In this document: positions 7,413 to 15,750 of the stretch, piece by piece
Position numbering within the stretch: the stretch's first letter is position 1
How the letters are laid out: the number at the start of each line of letters is the position of its first letter
Assembly (NCBI GenBank): GCA_036845725.1
Contig: DAIUDK010000029.1
Span: forward strand, 1-39,342
Direction of reading: 5' to 3'
Source: DSWT01 sp036845725
GTDB lineage: Bacteria > Chloroflexota > Anaerolineae > B4-G1 > SLSP01
DNA: 39,342 nt
Program-made: the position numbers and the translations under genes
The notes under the pieces: generated by a model
The model's input: the letters and a program-made list of their open reading frames with translations, nothing else
What the model was told of the DNA's origin: nothing
Databases searched by the model: none

Positions 7413-8476
7413 GCGCGCGACGATTCTGGGTTTTCATCGAACAGGAAGAGGGCAAAGCGCATCCGGTTTCCTGGGAATTGTTGGGTGTCGCCAGCCGGTT
7501 AGCTTCCGAGGTCAAAGAGGAGGCCGATGCTGCCGGTGATACCGTCCACGTAGAATGTATTCTCTTGGGCGACCAGGTCGAGGGCATTGCGCAGGAAGCT
7601 ATCAAGTACGGCGCGGAGCGCGTCTACTTGGTGGACGAGCCGGAACTGGAGAACTATCGCAACTGCCCGTACTACAAATGTATTGTGGGCGTGGTGCAGA
7701 AGTACAAGCCAGAAGTGCTGTTGATCGGTGCGACGACGCTGGGCCGTGACCTGGCCGGCGCGGTAGCGACCTCGCTGCGCACCGGGTTGACCGCCGACTG
7801 CACCGGGCTGGAAATGGGCGAGGTGAAAGGCTCATCTCAGCGTCTGCTCCTGGCGACCCGTCCCGCGTTCGGCGGCAACATCATGGCGACGATCCTCTGC
7901 CGCCAAAGCCGCCCGCAGATGTCGAGCGTGCGCCCGCGTGTGTTCCCCATGCCGCCCTACAACCCGGAAGCTGTCGGGGAAATCGTCCGCGAGGAAATCC
8001 CGCTGGACGAAAAAGACACCGAAGCCTGCATCCTGGAGTTCATCCGTGACCAAGCCGAGAGCGTCGATATCGAGTACGCAGACGTCATCGTTTCCGGTGG
8101 GCGCGGCCTGGGCACGCCCGAAGGCTTCAAGTTGATCGAAGAACTGGCGCACGCGTTGGGCGGCGTCGTCGGCGCGTCCCGGCCTTGCGTGGATGCGGGA
8201 TGGATCAGTTACGCGCATCAGGTGGGGCAATCCGGGCGGACGGTGCGGCCCAAGCTCTACATCGCCGCCGGTATTTCCGGGGCCTTGCAGCACAAAGTCG
8301 GCATGCAGAACTCCGACTTCATCATCGCCATCAACTCCGATCCCAACGCCCCTATCTTCGACGTGGCCGACGTCGGCATCGTGGGCGATCTCTTTGAGGT
8401 GATCCCGGCGATGATCAAAGACATCAAGGCGCGCAAGGAGCGAGTCCTGAGCTTGTCGAAGGAGGCCCTGGCATGA
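7409..8476 (+). CDS. etfA: Electron transfer flavoprotein alpha subunit
   Basis: The 355-residue product has an N-terminal ETF alpha/beta domain (VFIEQEEGKAHPVSWELLG). Its C-terminal FAD domain carries GASRPCVDAGWISYAHQVGQ, SGRTVRPKLYIAAGISGA and INSDPNAPIFDVADVGIVGD, which bind FAD. It pairs with EtfB. There is no N-terminal ferredoxin extension, so any iron-sulfur centres come from FixX. The ATG overlaps the etfB stop by ATGA and is served by AGGAGG six bases upstream; its own stop overlaps the fixC start in the same way, so the four genes form a tightly coupled operon. Confidence 0.95.
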   Translation: MSARRFWVFIEQEEGKAHPVSWELLGVASRLASEVKEEADAAGDTVHVECILLGDQVEGIAQEAIKYGAERVYLVDEPELENYRNCPYYKCIVGVVQKYKPEVLLIGATTLGRDLAGAVATSLRTGLTADCTGLEMGEVKGSSQRLLLATRPAFGGNIMATILCRQSRPQMSSVRPRVFPMPPYNPEAVGEIVREEIPLDEKDTEACILEFIRDQAESVDIEYADVIVSGGRGLGTPEGFKLIEELAHALGGVVGASRPCVDAGWISYAHQVGQSGRTVRPKLYIAAGISGALQHKVGMQNSDFIIAINSDPNAPIFDVADVGIVGDLFEVIPAMIKDIKARKERVLSLSKEALA

Positions 8477-9804
8477 ACACCCAAGATGAAAAGATTCGCT
8501 TCGATGCCATTGTCGTCGGCGCGGGGTTAGCTGGTTCCGCGGCAGCCATGATGATGGCCCGTGAGGGACTGAACGTCGCGTTGATTGAGCGCGGGCAGAA
8601 GGCCGGCGGCAAGAACTACTTCGGCGGCGCGATCTACACCCACGCTATCGGCGAAGTGCTGCCCGACTTTATGGATCGCAAGCCACCCTTCGAGCGTCCC
8701 GTCACCGAGGCGGGGTTCTGGATGCTCTCGAAGGACGGCGGCCTCACCAAGATGACGGTGCAGGGCGGCAAGCTGGGCGCCGAACCCGCCGACGCGTATA
8801 TGGCGTCGCGCGCGGTCTTCGACGTGTGGTGGGCCGACCAGGCGCAGCGAGAGGGCGCGCTGTTGATCCCCAAGACGTCGGTCGTGGACTTCATCCGCGA
8901 CGGCGCCGGGCAGGTCATCGGCGTGAAAACCGACCGTGCGCAGGGCGACGTCTACGCGCCGGTCGTCATCATCTGCGAGGGTGTCAATAACATCTTGTCG
9001 CAGAAGTTGGGCTTGATCGATCACGACCTGGAACCGGCGCACATGGCGCTGGCGTTCAAGCAGGTCATCGCGTTGCCGATGGACACCATCAACGCGCGCT
9101 TCGGGCTGCCCGACGAGAAGCACGGGTTGGCGGCGTCGGTGTTGGGCGACGTTTCGCTTGGTCTGCCGGGTATGGGCTTTGTCTACACCAACAACACCAG
9201 CGTCTCCGTGGGCCTGGGGATGATGCTGGATGCGGTCGTCGAATATCGCCTGAAGCCCTATGAAGTCTTGCAGCGGTATCTGCGTCACCCGGCAATTGCG
9301 CCGTTGATCGCGGGCGGGCAGTTGATGGAGTACGGCGCGCACCTGATCCCCGAAGGCGGCTACCGCGATATGCCCAAGCTGTACACCGGCGGGGCAATGG
9401 TCGCGGGCGATGCCGCGTCGATGGTCAACGCCCTGCACTGGGAGGGCACGAATATGGCGATCGTCGCCGGGAAGCTGGCCGCCGAGACCGCGATCGAGGC
9501 GCACAAGCGCGGCGATTTCTCCGCGCAGGTGCTTTCGCAGTACGAGGCGCGGTTGAAGGATCGCTTTATCCTGAAAGACATGAAGCAGTATCGCAACTTC
9601 GCCCGCTTCCTGGAAACGCACCCGGAGTTTATGGATGCGTATCCGAGTTTCATCAACGATGCGCTGGGGCAGTTCTTCAGCGCCTATGGGATGCCGAAGA
9701 AAAAGCTGTTCAAGAATATGCTAGGAAGCCTCACCAGTCGCCGGCAGTTGTTCAAGGCCGTGGGTGACATGCTCTCTATGGGAAGGGCGGTGATGGGATG
9801 GTAA
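8473..9804 (+). CDS. fixC: FixC/EtfC-type flavoprotein (ETF:quinone oxidoreductase family)
   Basis: The 443-residue product opens with an FAD-binding Rossmann motif FDAIVVGAGLAGSAAAMMMA followed by the GG-containing segment KAGGKNYFGGAIY. The second FAD motif is MVAGDAASMVNALHWEGTNM (about residues 310-330). These are hallmarks of FixC, which passes electrons from ETF to the quinone pool. It lacks its own ferredoxin domain, which is supplied by FixX encoded immediately downstream. An AAGGAGG site precedes the ATG, which overlaps the etfA stop. In bifurcating EtfABCX complexes this subunit forms the high-potential quinone branch at the membrane; that role is inferred from the gene set. Confidence 0.93.
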   Translation: MNTQDEKIRFDAIVVGAGLAGSAAAMMMAREGLNVALIERGQKAGGKNYFGGAIYTHAIGEVLPDFMDRKPPFERPVTEAGFWMLSKDGGLTKMTVQGGKLGAEPADAYMASRAVFDVWWADQAQREGALLIPKTSVVDFIRDGAGQVIGVKTDRAQGDVYAPVVIICEGVNNILSQKLGLIDHDLEPAHMALAFKQVIALPMDTINARFGLPDEKHGLAASVLGDVSLGLPGMGFVYTNNTSVSVGLGMMLDAVVEYRLKPYEVLQRYLRHPAIAPLIAGGQLMEYGAHLIPEGGYRDMPKLYTGGAMVAGDAASMVNALHWEGTNMAIVAGKLAAETAIEAHKRGDFSAQVLSQYEARLKDRFILKDMKQYRNFARFLETHPEFMDAYPSFINDALGQFFSAYGMPKKKLFKNMLGSLTSRRQLFKAVGDMLSMGRAVMGW

Positions 9805-10148
9805 TGAAAAAAGGGGACGCATTCAGTGTGAAAGAGCTGCCGCAGGACTTGAAGGAAAGCCTGCCCGATGTGTACGTGGACGACCTGCTGGTCTCGCTCA
9901 AGTACTTCATCGACGAAGAGCAGAGCCATCTCAAGATCAAGGATCACGCAGTTTGTGCGCGCTGCCAGTACAAGCCCTGCATCGACTTCTGCCCAGTGGG
10001 CGTCTACACGCTGGCCCACGACGGCAAGATTCAGGTGGCGTATCAGGCGTGCGTCGAGTGTGGCAGTTGCCGGGTGGGATGCCCATACGAGAACATCGAA
10101 TGGGTATTGCCGCGCGGCGGATTCGGCGTCGCGTATAAGTTCGGATAG
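9798..10148 (+). CDS. fixX: FixX/EtfX ferredoxin-like protein
   Basis: The 116-residue product contains two cysteine motifs, CARCQYKPCIDFCP (about residues 53-66) and CVECGSCRVGCP (about 83-94), as expected for the FixX iron-sulfur partner of FixC. It may begin at 9798, overlapping the end of fixC, or at the in-frame ATG at 9804 (MKKGDAFSVKEL); both overlap the fixC stop codon. It would shuttle electrons between the ETF flavins and FixC. It is the last gene of the operon and is followed within 25 bases by a strong intrinsic terminator. Confidence 0.93.
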   Translation: MVMKKGDAFSVKELPQDLKESLPDVYVDDLLVSLKYFIDEEQSHLKIKDHAVCARCQYKPCIDFCPVGVYTLAHDGKIQVAYQACVECGSCRVGCPYENIEWVLPRGGFGVAYKFG

Positions 10149-10168
10149 CCACTCAGGTTAACGCAAGG

Positions 10169-10200
10169 CCGCGCAGTCACTCGACTGCGCGGTTTTCTTT
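10169..10200 (+). terminator. Intrinsic terminator of the etfBA-fixCX operon
   Basis: CCGCGCAGTC (10169-10178) pairs perfectly with GACTGCGCGG (10183-10192) around a four-base loop and is followed directly by TTTTCTTT. This is a textbook Rho-independent terminator. Confidence 0.95.
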
Positions 10201-10228
10201 ATCATCAGCAGATTCTTTCTTAAGGGGA

Positions 10229-10265
10229 TTTTTGCGCTGGCGGGCGCCACCCGCCAGCGCGAAAA
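10229..10265. repeat. Extragenic palindrome with GGCGGG core
   Basis: GCGCTGGCGGG (10234-10244) pairs with CCCGCCAGCGC (10250-10260), and the flanking T and A runs extend the pairing with one wobble. It lies between the convergent fixX and NDK-like genes. In neither direction does the stem end in a T run, so it is better described as an extragenic palindrome than a terminator. A second, shorter palindrome, GCGCCTTTAGGCGC, lies close downstream at about 10279. Confidence 0.75.
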
Positions 10266-10334
10266 CATCCTTTCACCCGCGCCTTTAGGCGCAAAATACC
10301 GCATTCAGCGAAGTCTTGGATAGATTGGTGCCGT

Positions 10335-11348
10335 TCAGGCGTTGGCCTGCTTCCAGAGCGCGACGGCGGCGTCGCTTTCCACGTCCTCCGTCGCCGTGAA
10401 GAGGTCGGTCGGTTTGGGCGACTCAGTAACGATGGGGTTTTCCAGCGCCTTGAGCGCGGTCTGCATGGGCAACCCCGCGGCGAGCATCTTCTTCAGGAGC
10501 AGCGGCGGCTGCTTCTTGATGTCCAGGTCCAGAATCTTGCCGAAGAAGTTGTTGATCTCGAACAAGCCCTCGAACGGCCCGGCGGAGAGATGAACGCCGT
10601 TGTTGGCGATGCTGACTGTCCCCAATCCATACGCCTCGGCGTGGGCGTACAGCGTGCCGCGGATGGAGTGGGGGACGGCCTTCTCCGGGAACGTCGCGCC
10701 GACCATCTCATTGCGCAGCGTGGCCCAGGAGGTGTCCGAATGAACCAACACCAGCACGATGCGGTGGGTGGGATCGGTGAAGTGCAGCAGTTGTGCGGGG
10801 TGGAAGCCATTGACGAGGATGAAGTTCTCGCCGTCTTTGGTGTAGTGCTGCACGTAGAAACCACTCCTGATCTTGAGCGATTTCTTGGTGAACCACAGCG
10901 TATCCAGGTCAAAGCAATCCTCGCCGGGATGCGCCTTCAGATATTCGTGCCCACCGTAGATGGTGATGCCGTCCAGATTGGGGAGTTCGAGCGCCGTGGC
11001 GATCTTCTGCCGGTCTTCGGCGTCCACCATCTGCGAGGCGAAGCGCGAGAGCCGGTTGATGTAGCCATAGTGCCGGTTCATGATCTCCGCTTCCTCGAGG
11101 ACCTTGCCTCCCACCACGGCGATGCCACTTACGGAAGCACCAAATTCTGCCAGTTTGGCGAAGACGAGGTCGAGCGCCGCTTCCACCTGGGCGGTGTCTT
11201 GCACTATGAAAATTTCCGGCTTCACAAAGAGCAGCAGCTCGTTGCGATGCGTCTCCCGGCCAATGTTAACCGGCTGCATGATGGCGAAATCATCGGTGGT
11301 CGGGGCCAGCGCGGCGATTTTCTTAATAAGAGCTGTATCAACTGTCAT
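10335..11348 (-). CDS. Nucleoside diphosphate kinase-like protein with a ~100-residue insertion
   Basis: The 337-residue product matches the nucleoside diphosphate kinase fold in two separated blocks. Residues 36-95 (NELLLFVKPE and the following helix) correspond to the N-terminal strand with Lys43. Residues 203-272 carry LRNEMVGATFP, HSIRG and NNGVHLSAGPFEGLFEINNFF. The key NDK residues are kept: Lys43, Arg212, Arg230, Asn250, the phosphate-accepting His253 and Ser255. NDKs are usually about 140 residues; here about 100 residues (roughly 95-195) are inserted and about 65 added at the C-terminus. It may move phosphate from ATP to NDPs or use another substrate. AAAGGA precedes the ATG. It is transcribed toward fixX; the TPR gene behind it on the same strand is separated by a hairpin. 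Confidence 0.75.
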   Translation of the reverse strand: MTVDTALIKKIAALAPTTDDFAIMQPVNIGRETHRNELLLFVKPEIFIVQDTAQVEAALDLVFAKLAEFGASVSGIAVVGGKVLEEAEIMNRHYGYINRLSRFASQMVDAEDRQKIATALELPNLDGITIYGGHEYLKAHPGEDCFDLDTLWFTKKSLKIRSGFYVQHYTKDGENFILVNGFHPAQLLHFTDPTHRIVLVLVHSDTSWATLRNEMVGATFPEKAVPHSIRGTLYAHAEAYGLGTVSIANNGVHLSAGPFEGLFEINNFFGKILDLDIKKQPPLLLKKMLAAGLPMQTALKALENPIVTESPKPTDLFTATEDVESDAAVALWKQANA

Positions 11349-11397
11349 GCTATTTTTCCTTTGCTATAGATATTTTTGATCGTGTAAAACTCACATT

Positions 11398-11427
11398 AAA
11401 GGGCGCACTCTGTTTCGTGCGCCCTTT
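11398..11427 (-). terminator. Hairpin after the TPR scaffold gene
   Basis: AAAGGGCGCAC (11398-11408) and GTGCGCCCTTT (11417-11427) form a perfect 11-bp stem with an 8-base loop. On the minus strand it lies just after the stop of the 1316-residue gene and ends in CCCTTTAATG, a weak T tract. It probably reduces read-through into the NDK-like gene. Confidence 0.6.
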
Positions 11428-11444
11428 GAACGGAGCAGCAATCC

Positions 11445-14400
11445 TTATATCAGGCCCATAGCCTGGTTGAAAACCTCGATGGCCTGGTCGACCATGCCGT
11501 TAGCCATGTACGCATCGCCGAGGACCTGCAGGACGGCGGCGTTTTTCGGCTGCGCGGCGGCAGCGTGTTGCAGATCGGCGATCACGGCATCCAGTCCTGC
11601 TTCCGCCAGCACGAGTTCGCTGTAATGGGCCAGAGCTGTATCGACGTCGCCAGCCTGCCACGCCGTGCGCGCTTGAGCCAGCAGTCCGGCGTATTCCGCT
11701 CCAATGCTCGGCTCTATCTGCGGTGCTACGGTGACGGGTTCCGGAGGAGCGATGACCATCTCTTTGGCGACCGTTTCTGCGACGATCTCTGCCGGTGCTT
11801 CAGCGGCAGGCGTCTCTGCGACTGTAGGCTCAGGTTTGCGACCAAGGATTTGCGCGACGCGGACTTCCGCTTCCGCCGCGGCCTGAGCGCGAAGTTCCTC
11901 TTCTCGGCCTTCCGCGAAGCTTTCGAGCCACGAAAGGGCGGCTGTGCCGGGCAGTAGGGCGCCTTCGGCGGCAGGAATGGCCTCCTTAACGGGCGCTTCC
12001 TCGACGGTGGGTTCCGGCTCCGTGACCTGCGGCCTGGACGGTCCTCCCTTGCGTCCGAGGATCTCGGCGACGCGGGTCTGAGCTTCGACTTCGGCCTGGG
12101 CGCGGAGTTCCTCTTCTTTGCCAACTGCAAGGCTGCTGAGCCACGCGAGTGCATCGTCGCCGGACATCATGTCACCCTCGGCGATGGGCACTTCGGCGGC
12201 AGCGCTTGCAGTGGTAACGCTCTCGGCGGCTATTTCAGGTTCGGCGGGTTTTTCGATGACCGGTTCTGGAACCGTCGTGACTAGCGGCGTTGCAACTTTG
12301 GGTTCTGGCCTGCGACCGAGGATTTCAGCAACGCGGGCTTGTGTTTCGGCTTCGGCCTGGATGCGGAGTTCCTCTTCCTTGCCCGCCGCCAGACTGCTGA
12401 GCCAGGCGAGCGCATCATCGCCGGAGAGGAGGTCGCTTTCAGCGATGGTTTCGGCGATGCGTTCAGCACCACTCTCGGCCATACTCTCGACAAGGCCCTC
12501 AACTTCTTCGGGGACGGCTTCTTCGACAGGAGGTGCTACAGATTCGACTTCGGCAATCTCCTCGCCGAACGCCTCCCATCCGAAGAAACCCTCGGTGGTG
12601 GGGGCGGCTTCTATGCTGACTACAGGTTCTTCAACGAGCGGTTCTGCTTTGGTGGGCTTGGCCTCCGCTTTATGTCCGAGGATTTCGGCGACGCGGGCCT
12701 GGGTTTCGGCTTCGGCCTGGGCGCGGAGTTCGTCCTCTTTGCCGGCGGCGAGGCTTTCGAGCCAGGCAAGCGCATCGTCACCGGACATAAAATCTCCCTC
12801 TGCGGCAGGCGCAGCGACTTCGGTGATCTCCTCACCAAACGCTTCCCATCCGAAGAAGCCTTCGCCGGCAGGGGCTTCTTCCACTTCCTCCACGGGTGCT
12901 TCGACGAGCGACTCTGGCGCTACGACTTCGACCTCAGCTTTGACCTCAGCTTCGACTTCGGCTTCGGCGACGAGTTCTTCCATCATCTCGCCTACAGCGA
13001 GGCTTTCGAGCCAGGCGAGGGCGTCGTCGCCTTCGGGGACGGGAGCTACCGGGATTTCGTCTTCGGTTTCTTCGAGTTGTTCCGCCAGACTTTCCCAATC
13101 AAGCTCGCCCTCCGCAATCTCGACGGGTGCAGCTTCGCCGGTTTCCTCTTCGAAGGTTTCCAACTCGAAGATGTCTTCAACTACAGGTGCTTCTTCCATA
13201 ACAGGGGCAGACTCTTCAATAACTAGCTCCTCCGGTTCGACGAATTTGGCCTCGGCCTTGTGCCCGAGGATTTCGGCGACGCGGACCTGCGCCTCAGCTT
13301 CGGCCTGGGCACGGAGTTCCTCTTCCTTACCCTCGGTGAGGCTTTCGAGCCAGGCGAGGGCGTCGTCGCCTGAAAGCATGTCGCCTTCACCGACGGCTTC
13401 AGTGAGGGCCTCCGGGGCAGTGGCTTTGTCTTCGACGAAGTGCGTGGGTTCGACCTCGATGATTTCTTCGCCGAATGCTTCCCATCCGAAGAAGCCTTCT
13501 GCGGTAGGCGCTTCCTCGACCGCGGGGACGAATTCTTCCACGGATTGTTCGGCAGCGCCTTCGATGGCGGCTTCCTCGACAGGGATTTCGTCTAGCCACT
13601 CAAGCAGCTCTCCCTCGACCGCTTCCGCCTCCAGACCGGCAGCGGGTTCAAGTTCGCTGAGCCAATCGGGGATTTCTGTTCCGGGCATCTTTTCTTCGGC
13701 GACAGGCATCTCCTCACCTTTTGCTTCGGTAGGTTGGAGTGCGGAGAGCCAGTCGGGGATGCCTTCCTCGGGTGCGGTTTCTTCGGTGGGGATGCTAACT
13801 CCCTCTGTTTGGAATCCGGTCATCCAATCGGGCAGCGCGCCCTCTTCGGTAGCGAGTGTTTCTTCGGCGGTTTCGCCTACGCCGCTAAAGTCCCCCATCC
13901 AGTCGGGTAGTGTTTCTTCCTCCACCTCAGCGACTTCGATCTCTTCTTCCGCCGTTGCGGTTTGCAGGCTTTGCAGCCAATCTGGGGCTTCTTCTGAAGG
14001 CGCAAACTCAAGAGAAGGTTCGCCTTCGCGCGTCTCCGCGGTTTCACCGGGGCGTTTGAGTTCACTTAGCCAATCGGGCATTCCCTCGGCGGGTAGCGGG
14101 ATTTCATCGACAGCAGGGGCGGCCGGTTGAAGGGCTTGCAGCCAATCGGGGATACCTTCTGGGGCTTGCGTCGCGGGCTCCAGTTCCTCGAGCCAATCCG
14201 CTCCAACCTCGGTTGCGCCGGTTTCCTCTCCCAGCTCCAGGCCTTCGATGCCCGCTTCCAGGGCGGCTTTTTCCGGTTCAGCGATGTTGAGCCAATCGGG
14301 CAGTTCTGGTTCGGTGGTGCTCTCCTCAACCTCCTCCGTGCGCAGCCAATCGGGCATTTCCGCCTCGGCGACGGGTTTTGCAGCAGGGGCTGCCTCGGTT

Positions 14401-15395
14401 TCCGCACCGATATCGGCCATCCAACTCAGCGCGCCATCTTCCTCACTCCCTAGCTCGCGCAGCCAGTCAGGAATCTCGATTTGCGCTTCCAATCCGGCAG
14501 TAATATCGACCAGACGAGCTTCGGCAGCCGTCATCTCGGGCTGCATCTCGGCAAGGCTGACGGTCACGGAGGCGGCTTCGAGCTTCTGGAACCATTTGGC
14601 CTGCTGGTCGACGCCCAGCGTATCGGGTTTGTACGTCAGATGTTCGATGCTTACTTCGCGCGGTTTCAGGGGCGAGGCCGCACCGAACATCTCGCTGGCT
14701 AGGGTGTTTTCGAGGTCGATTTCCTGAGCGCGATTGAGGTAAGTTTGTCCCTCTTCTTGTCCGCTGTCGATCCACAAAGCGCCTAAAAGCAGATTAGCTT
14801 TGAGGCAGTAGCGCGCGTCATCCAGCAGCGTCTGGCATGTGTCTGCCGCCTGGACGATTTGATCGTCGCGCCAGTAGGCTTCGGCGAGGGCCAGACGTAG
14901 ATCGAGGCGCTGCGGGTTCTCGGCAAGCAGCGCGCGCAGCTCTTCGACAGCGCGTCCAGGCCGGTTGCCGCGCATGTAAAGACGCGCGAGTCCGGCACGG
15001 TTAAGAGGAACGCGGTCCGGTTCGAAGCCGTCGCGAAGCCCGTAGAGCTGGCGCAGTTCGTTGACCAGGTCGATATCGCCAGGATTGAGTTCGATTGCGC
15101 GCTCCAGGTTCCAGATCGCCGCGTTAGTGTTGTCCAGGCGTTGATGGGCCATCATCAGGCCGATGCGCGCCATCAGGTGTTCTGGATCGGCATTGAGCGC
15201 GCGCTGGAACATATCAATCGCCAACTCGGGCTGGTCGGCTTCCAACATTGTCTTGCCGAGCAGGTAGTAGGCACCGATGTAGCGTGGGTGTTGACTGAGG
15301 ATGTGGCGTGTGTGCGCCAGCGCCTCCAGGTAACGGGCTTCCTCTATGAGATGGTTGATTTCACTTTCATATTGACGTAAAGCAATCTCAGGCAC
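11445..15395 (-). CDS. Giant TPR protein with PDWL and DALAWL motif arrays
   Basis: The 1316-residue product is very acidic. Residues 1 to about 230 are tetratricopeptide repeats (EARYLEALAHTRHILSQHP, PELAIDMFQRALNADPEH); one or two more lie at the C-terminus (about 1236-1316). Between them is a low-complexity Glu/Ala-rich region in two parts. Residues about 305-580 carry ten PDW[LM] motifs such as IPDWLRELG, MPDWLSELK and LPDWMGDFS. Residues about 635-1200 carry six modules around DALAWLESLA, most followed by a predicted helix like EELRAQAEAEAQVRVAEILG, plus three copies of FFGWEAFGEEI. No enzyme domain, signal peptide or membrane segment is seen. The start is a GTG with AGGAGG upstream. A scaffold that presents repeated peptide motifs to a partner is an inference. 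Confidence 0.85.
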   Translation of the reverse strand: MPEIALRQYESEINHLIEEARYLEALAHTRHILSQHPRYIGAYYLLGKTMLEADQPELAIDMFQRALNADPEHLMARIGLMMAHQRLDNTNAAIWNLERAIELNPGDIDLVNELRQLYGLRDGFEPDRVPLNRAGLARLYMRGNRPGRAVEELRALLAENPQRLDLRLALAEAYWRDDQIVQAADTCQTLLDDARYCLKANLLLGALWIDSGQEEGQTYLNRAQEIDLENTLASEMFGAASPLKPREVSIEHLTYKPDTLGVDQQAKWFQKLEAASVTVSLAEMQPEMTAAEARLVDITAGLEAQIEIPDWLRELGSEEDGALSWMADIGAETEAAPAAKPVAEAEMPDWLRTEEVEESTTEPELPDWLNIAEPEKAALEAGIEGLELGEETGATEVGADWLEELEPATQAPEGIPDWLQALQPAAPAVDEIPLPAEGMPDWLSELKRPGETAETREGEPSLEFAPSEEAPDWLQSLQTATAEEEIEVAEVEEETLPDWMGDFSGVGETAEETLATEEGALPDWMTGFQTEGVSIPTEETAPEEGIPDWLSALQPTEAKGEEMPVAEEKMPGTEIPDWLSELEPAAGLEAEAVEGELLEWLDEIPVEEAAIEGAAEQSVEEFVPAVEEAPTAEGFFGWEAFGEEIIEVEPTHFVEDKATAPEALTEAVGEGDMLSGDDALAWLESLTEGKEEELRAQAEAEAQVRVAEILGHKAEAKFVEPEELVIEESAPVMEEAPVVEDIFELETFEEETGEAAPVEIAEGELDWESLAEQLEETEDEIPVAPVPEGDDALAWLESLAVGEMMEELVAEAEVEAEVKAEVEVVAPESLVEAPVEEVEEAPAGEGFFGWEAFGEEITEVAAPAAEGDFMSGDDALAWLESLAAGKEDELRAQAEAETQARVAEILGHKAEAKPTKAEPLVEEPVVSIEAAPTTEGFFGWEAFGEEIAEVESVAPPVEEAVPEEVEGLVESMAESGAERIAETIAESDLLSGDDALAWLSSLAAGKEEELRIQAEAETQARVAEILGRRPEPKVATPLVTTVPEPVIEKPAEPEIAAESVTTASAAAEVPIAEGDMMSGDDALAWLSSLAVGKEEELRAQAEVEAQTRVAEILGRKGGPSRPQVTEPEPTVEEAPVKEAIPAAEGALLPGTAALSWLESFAEGREEELRAQAAAEAEVRVAQILGRKPEPTVAETPAAEAPAEIVAETVAKEMVIAPPEPVTVAPQIEPSIGAEYAGLLAQARTAWQAGDVDTALAHYSELVLAEAGLDAVIADLQHAAAAQPKNAAVLQVLGDAYMANGMVDQAIEVFNQAMGLI

Positions 15396-15414
15396 GCTTC
15401 CCTCCTAAAAATAT

Positions 15415-15449
15415 GTCTCAGGTCGAAAGTCCCAAGTTAAAAGTTTCGA
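15415..15449. repeat. Five-unit degenerate heptanucleotide array in the TPR gene leader
   Basis: GT recurs exactly every seven bases over five units (GTCTCAG, then GTCGAAA, GTCCCAA, GTTAAAA, GTTTCGA). It lies about 20 bases upstream of the GTG start of the TPR scaffold gene, inside its predicted 5' leader. Confidence 0.7.
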
Positions 15450-15538
15450 ATCTTTTGCATCTCCCACAGTGCAATAGCTTACAGCATGGTGTGCTGTGTA
15501 TTTCCTCGCAAACCAGGGTGTATTTTCTATCTATACTC

Positions 15539-15567
15539 ATTATGCTATGTTTTGAAGGAAAAGTCAA
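15539..15567 (-). promoter_or_regulatory. Promoter of the TPR scaffold gene
   Basis: On the minus strand TTGACT (15562-15567) and CATAAT (15539-15544) are separated by 17 bases, a near-consensus sigma-70-type promoter. The leader to the GTG at 15395 would be about 135 bases. Confidence 0.65.
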
Positions 15568-15590
15568 AACAACTTTTCTCTTAATGAGTC

Positions 15591-15618
15591 TTGCCAAACC
15601 ATGAGCCTGTGATAAAAT
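15591..15618 (+). promoter_or_regulatory. Promoter of the glycoside-hydrolase-like gene
   Basis: TTGCCA (15591-15596) and TAAAAT (15613-15618) are separated by 16 bases, giving a leader of about 125 bases before the ATG at 15751. It is divergent from, and only 24 bases away from, the minus-strand promoter. Confidence 0.55.
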
Positions 15619-15750
15619 GGCTCTATTGTGCTTTGGGACGCGCTGGTCTGTGATGTACAGATTCAGTTTTGGCCGGTTTCTGACTGTCCATCGAAGGTGT
15701 CCTGGGATGAATTTGCAGAAACAGGTTTTGACTCTGAGTGGAGGTTTTAG

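Larger units (their letters stand above)
15396..15750. other. 355-bp divergent intergenic region
   Basis: This region separates the divergent TPR scaffold and glycoside-hydrolase-like genes. It holds a heptanucleotide array (15415-15449), a strong minus-strand promoter (15539-15567) and a plus-strand promoter (15591-15618). No further small ORF or RNA gene was recognised in it. Confidence 0.7.

Noticed and set aside
12118..14130. A 670-residue plus-strand open frame opposite the TPR scaffold gene
   Set aside because: It is the antisense of Glu/Ala-rich repeats and translates to Ser-rich low-complexity sequence without domains; the minus-strand frame has TPRs, motifs, a ribosome site and a promoter.
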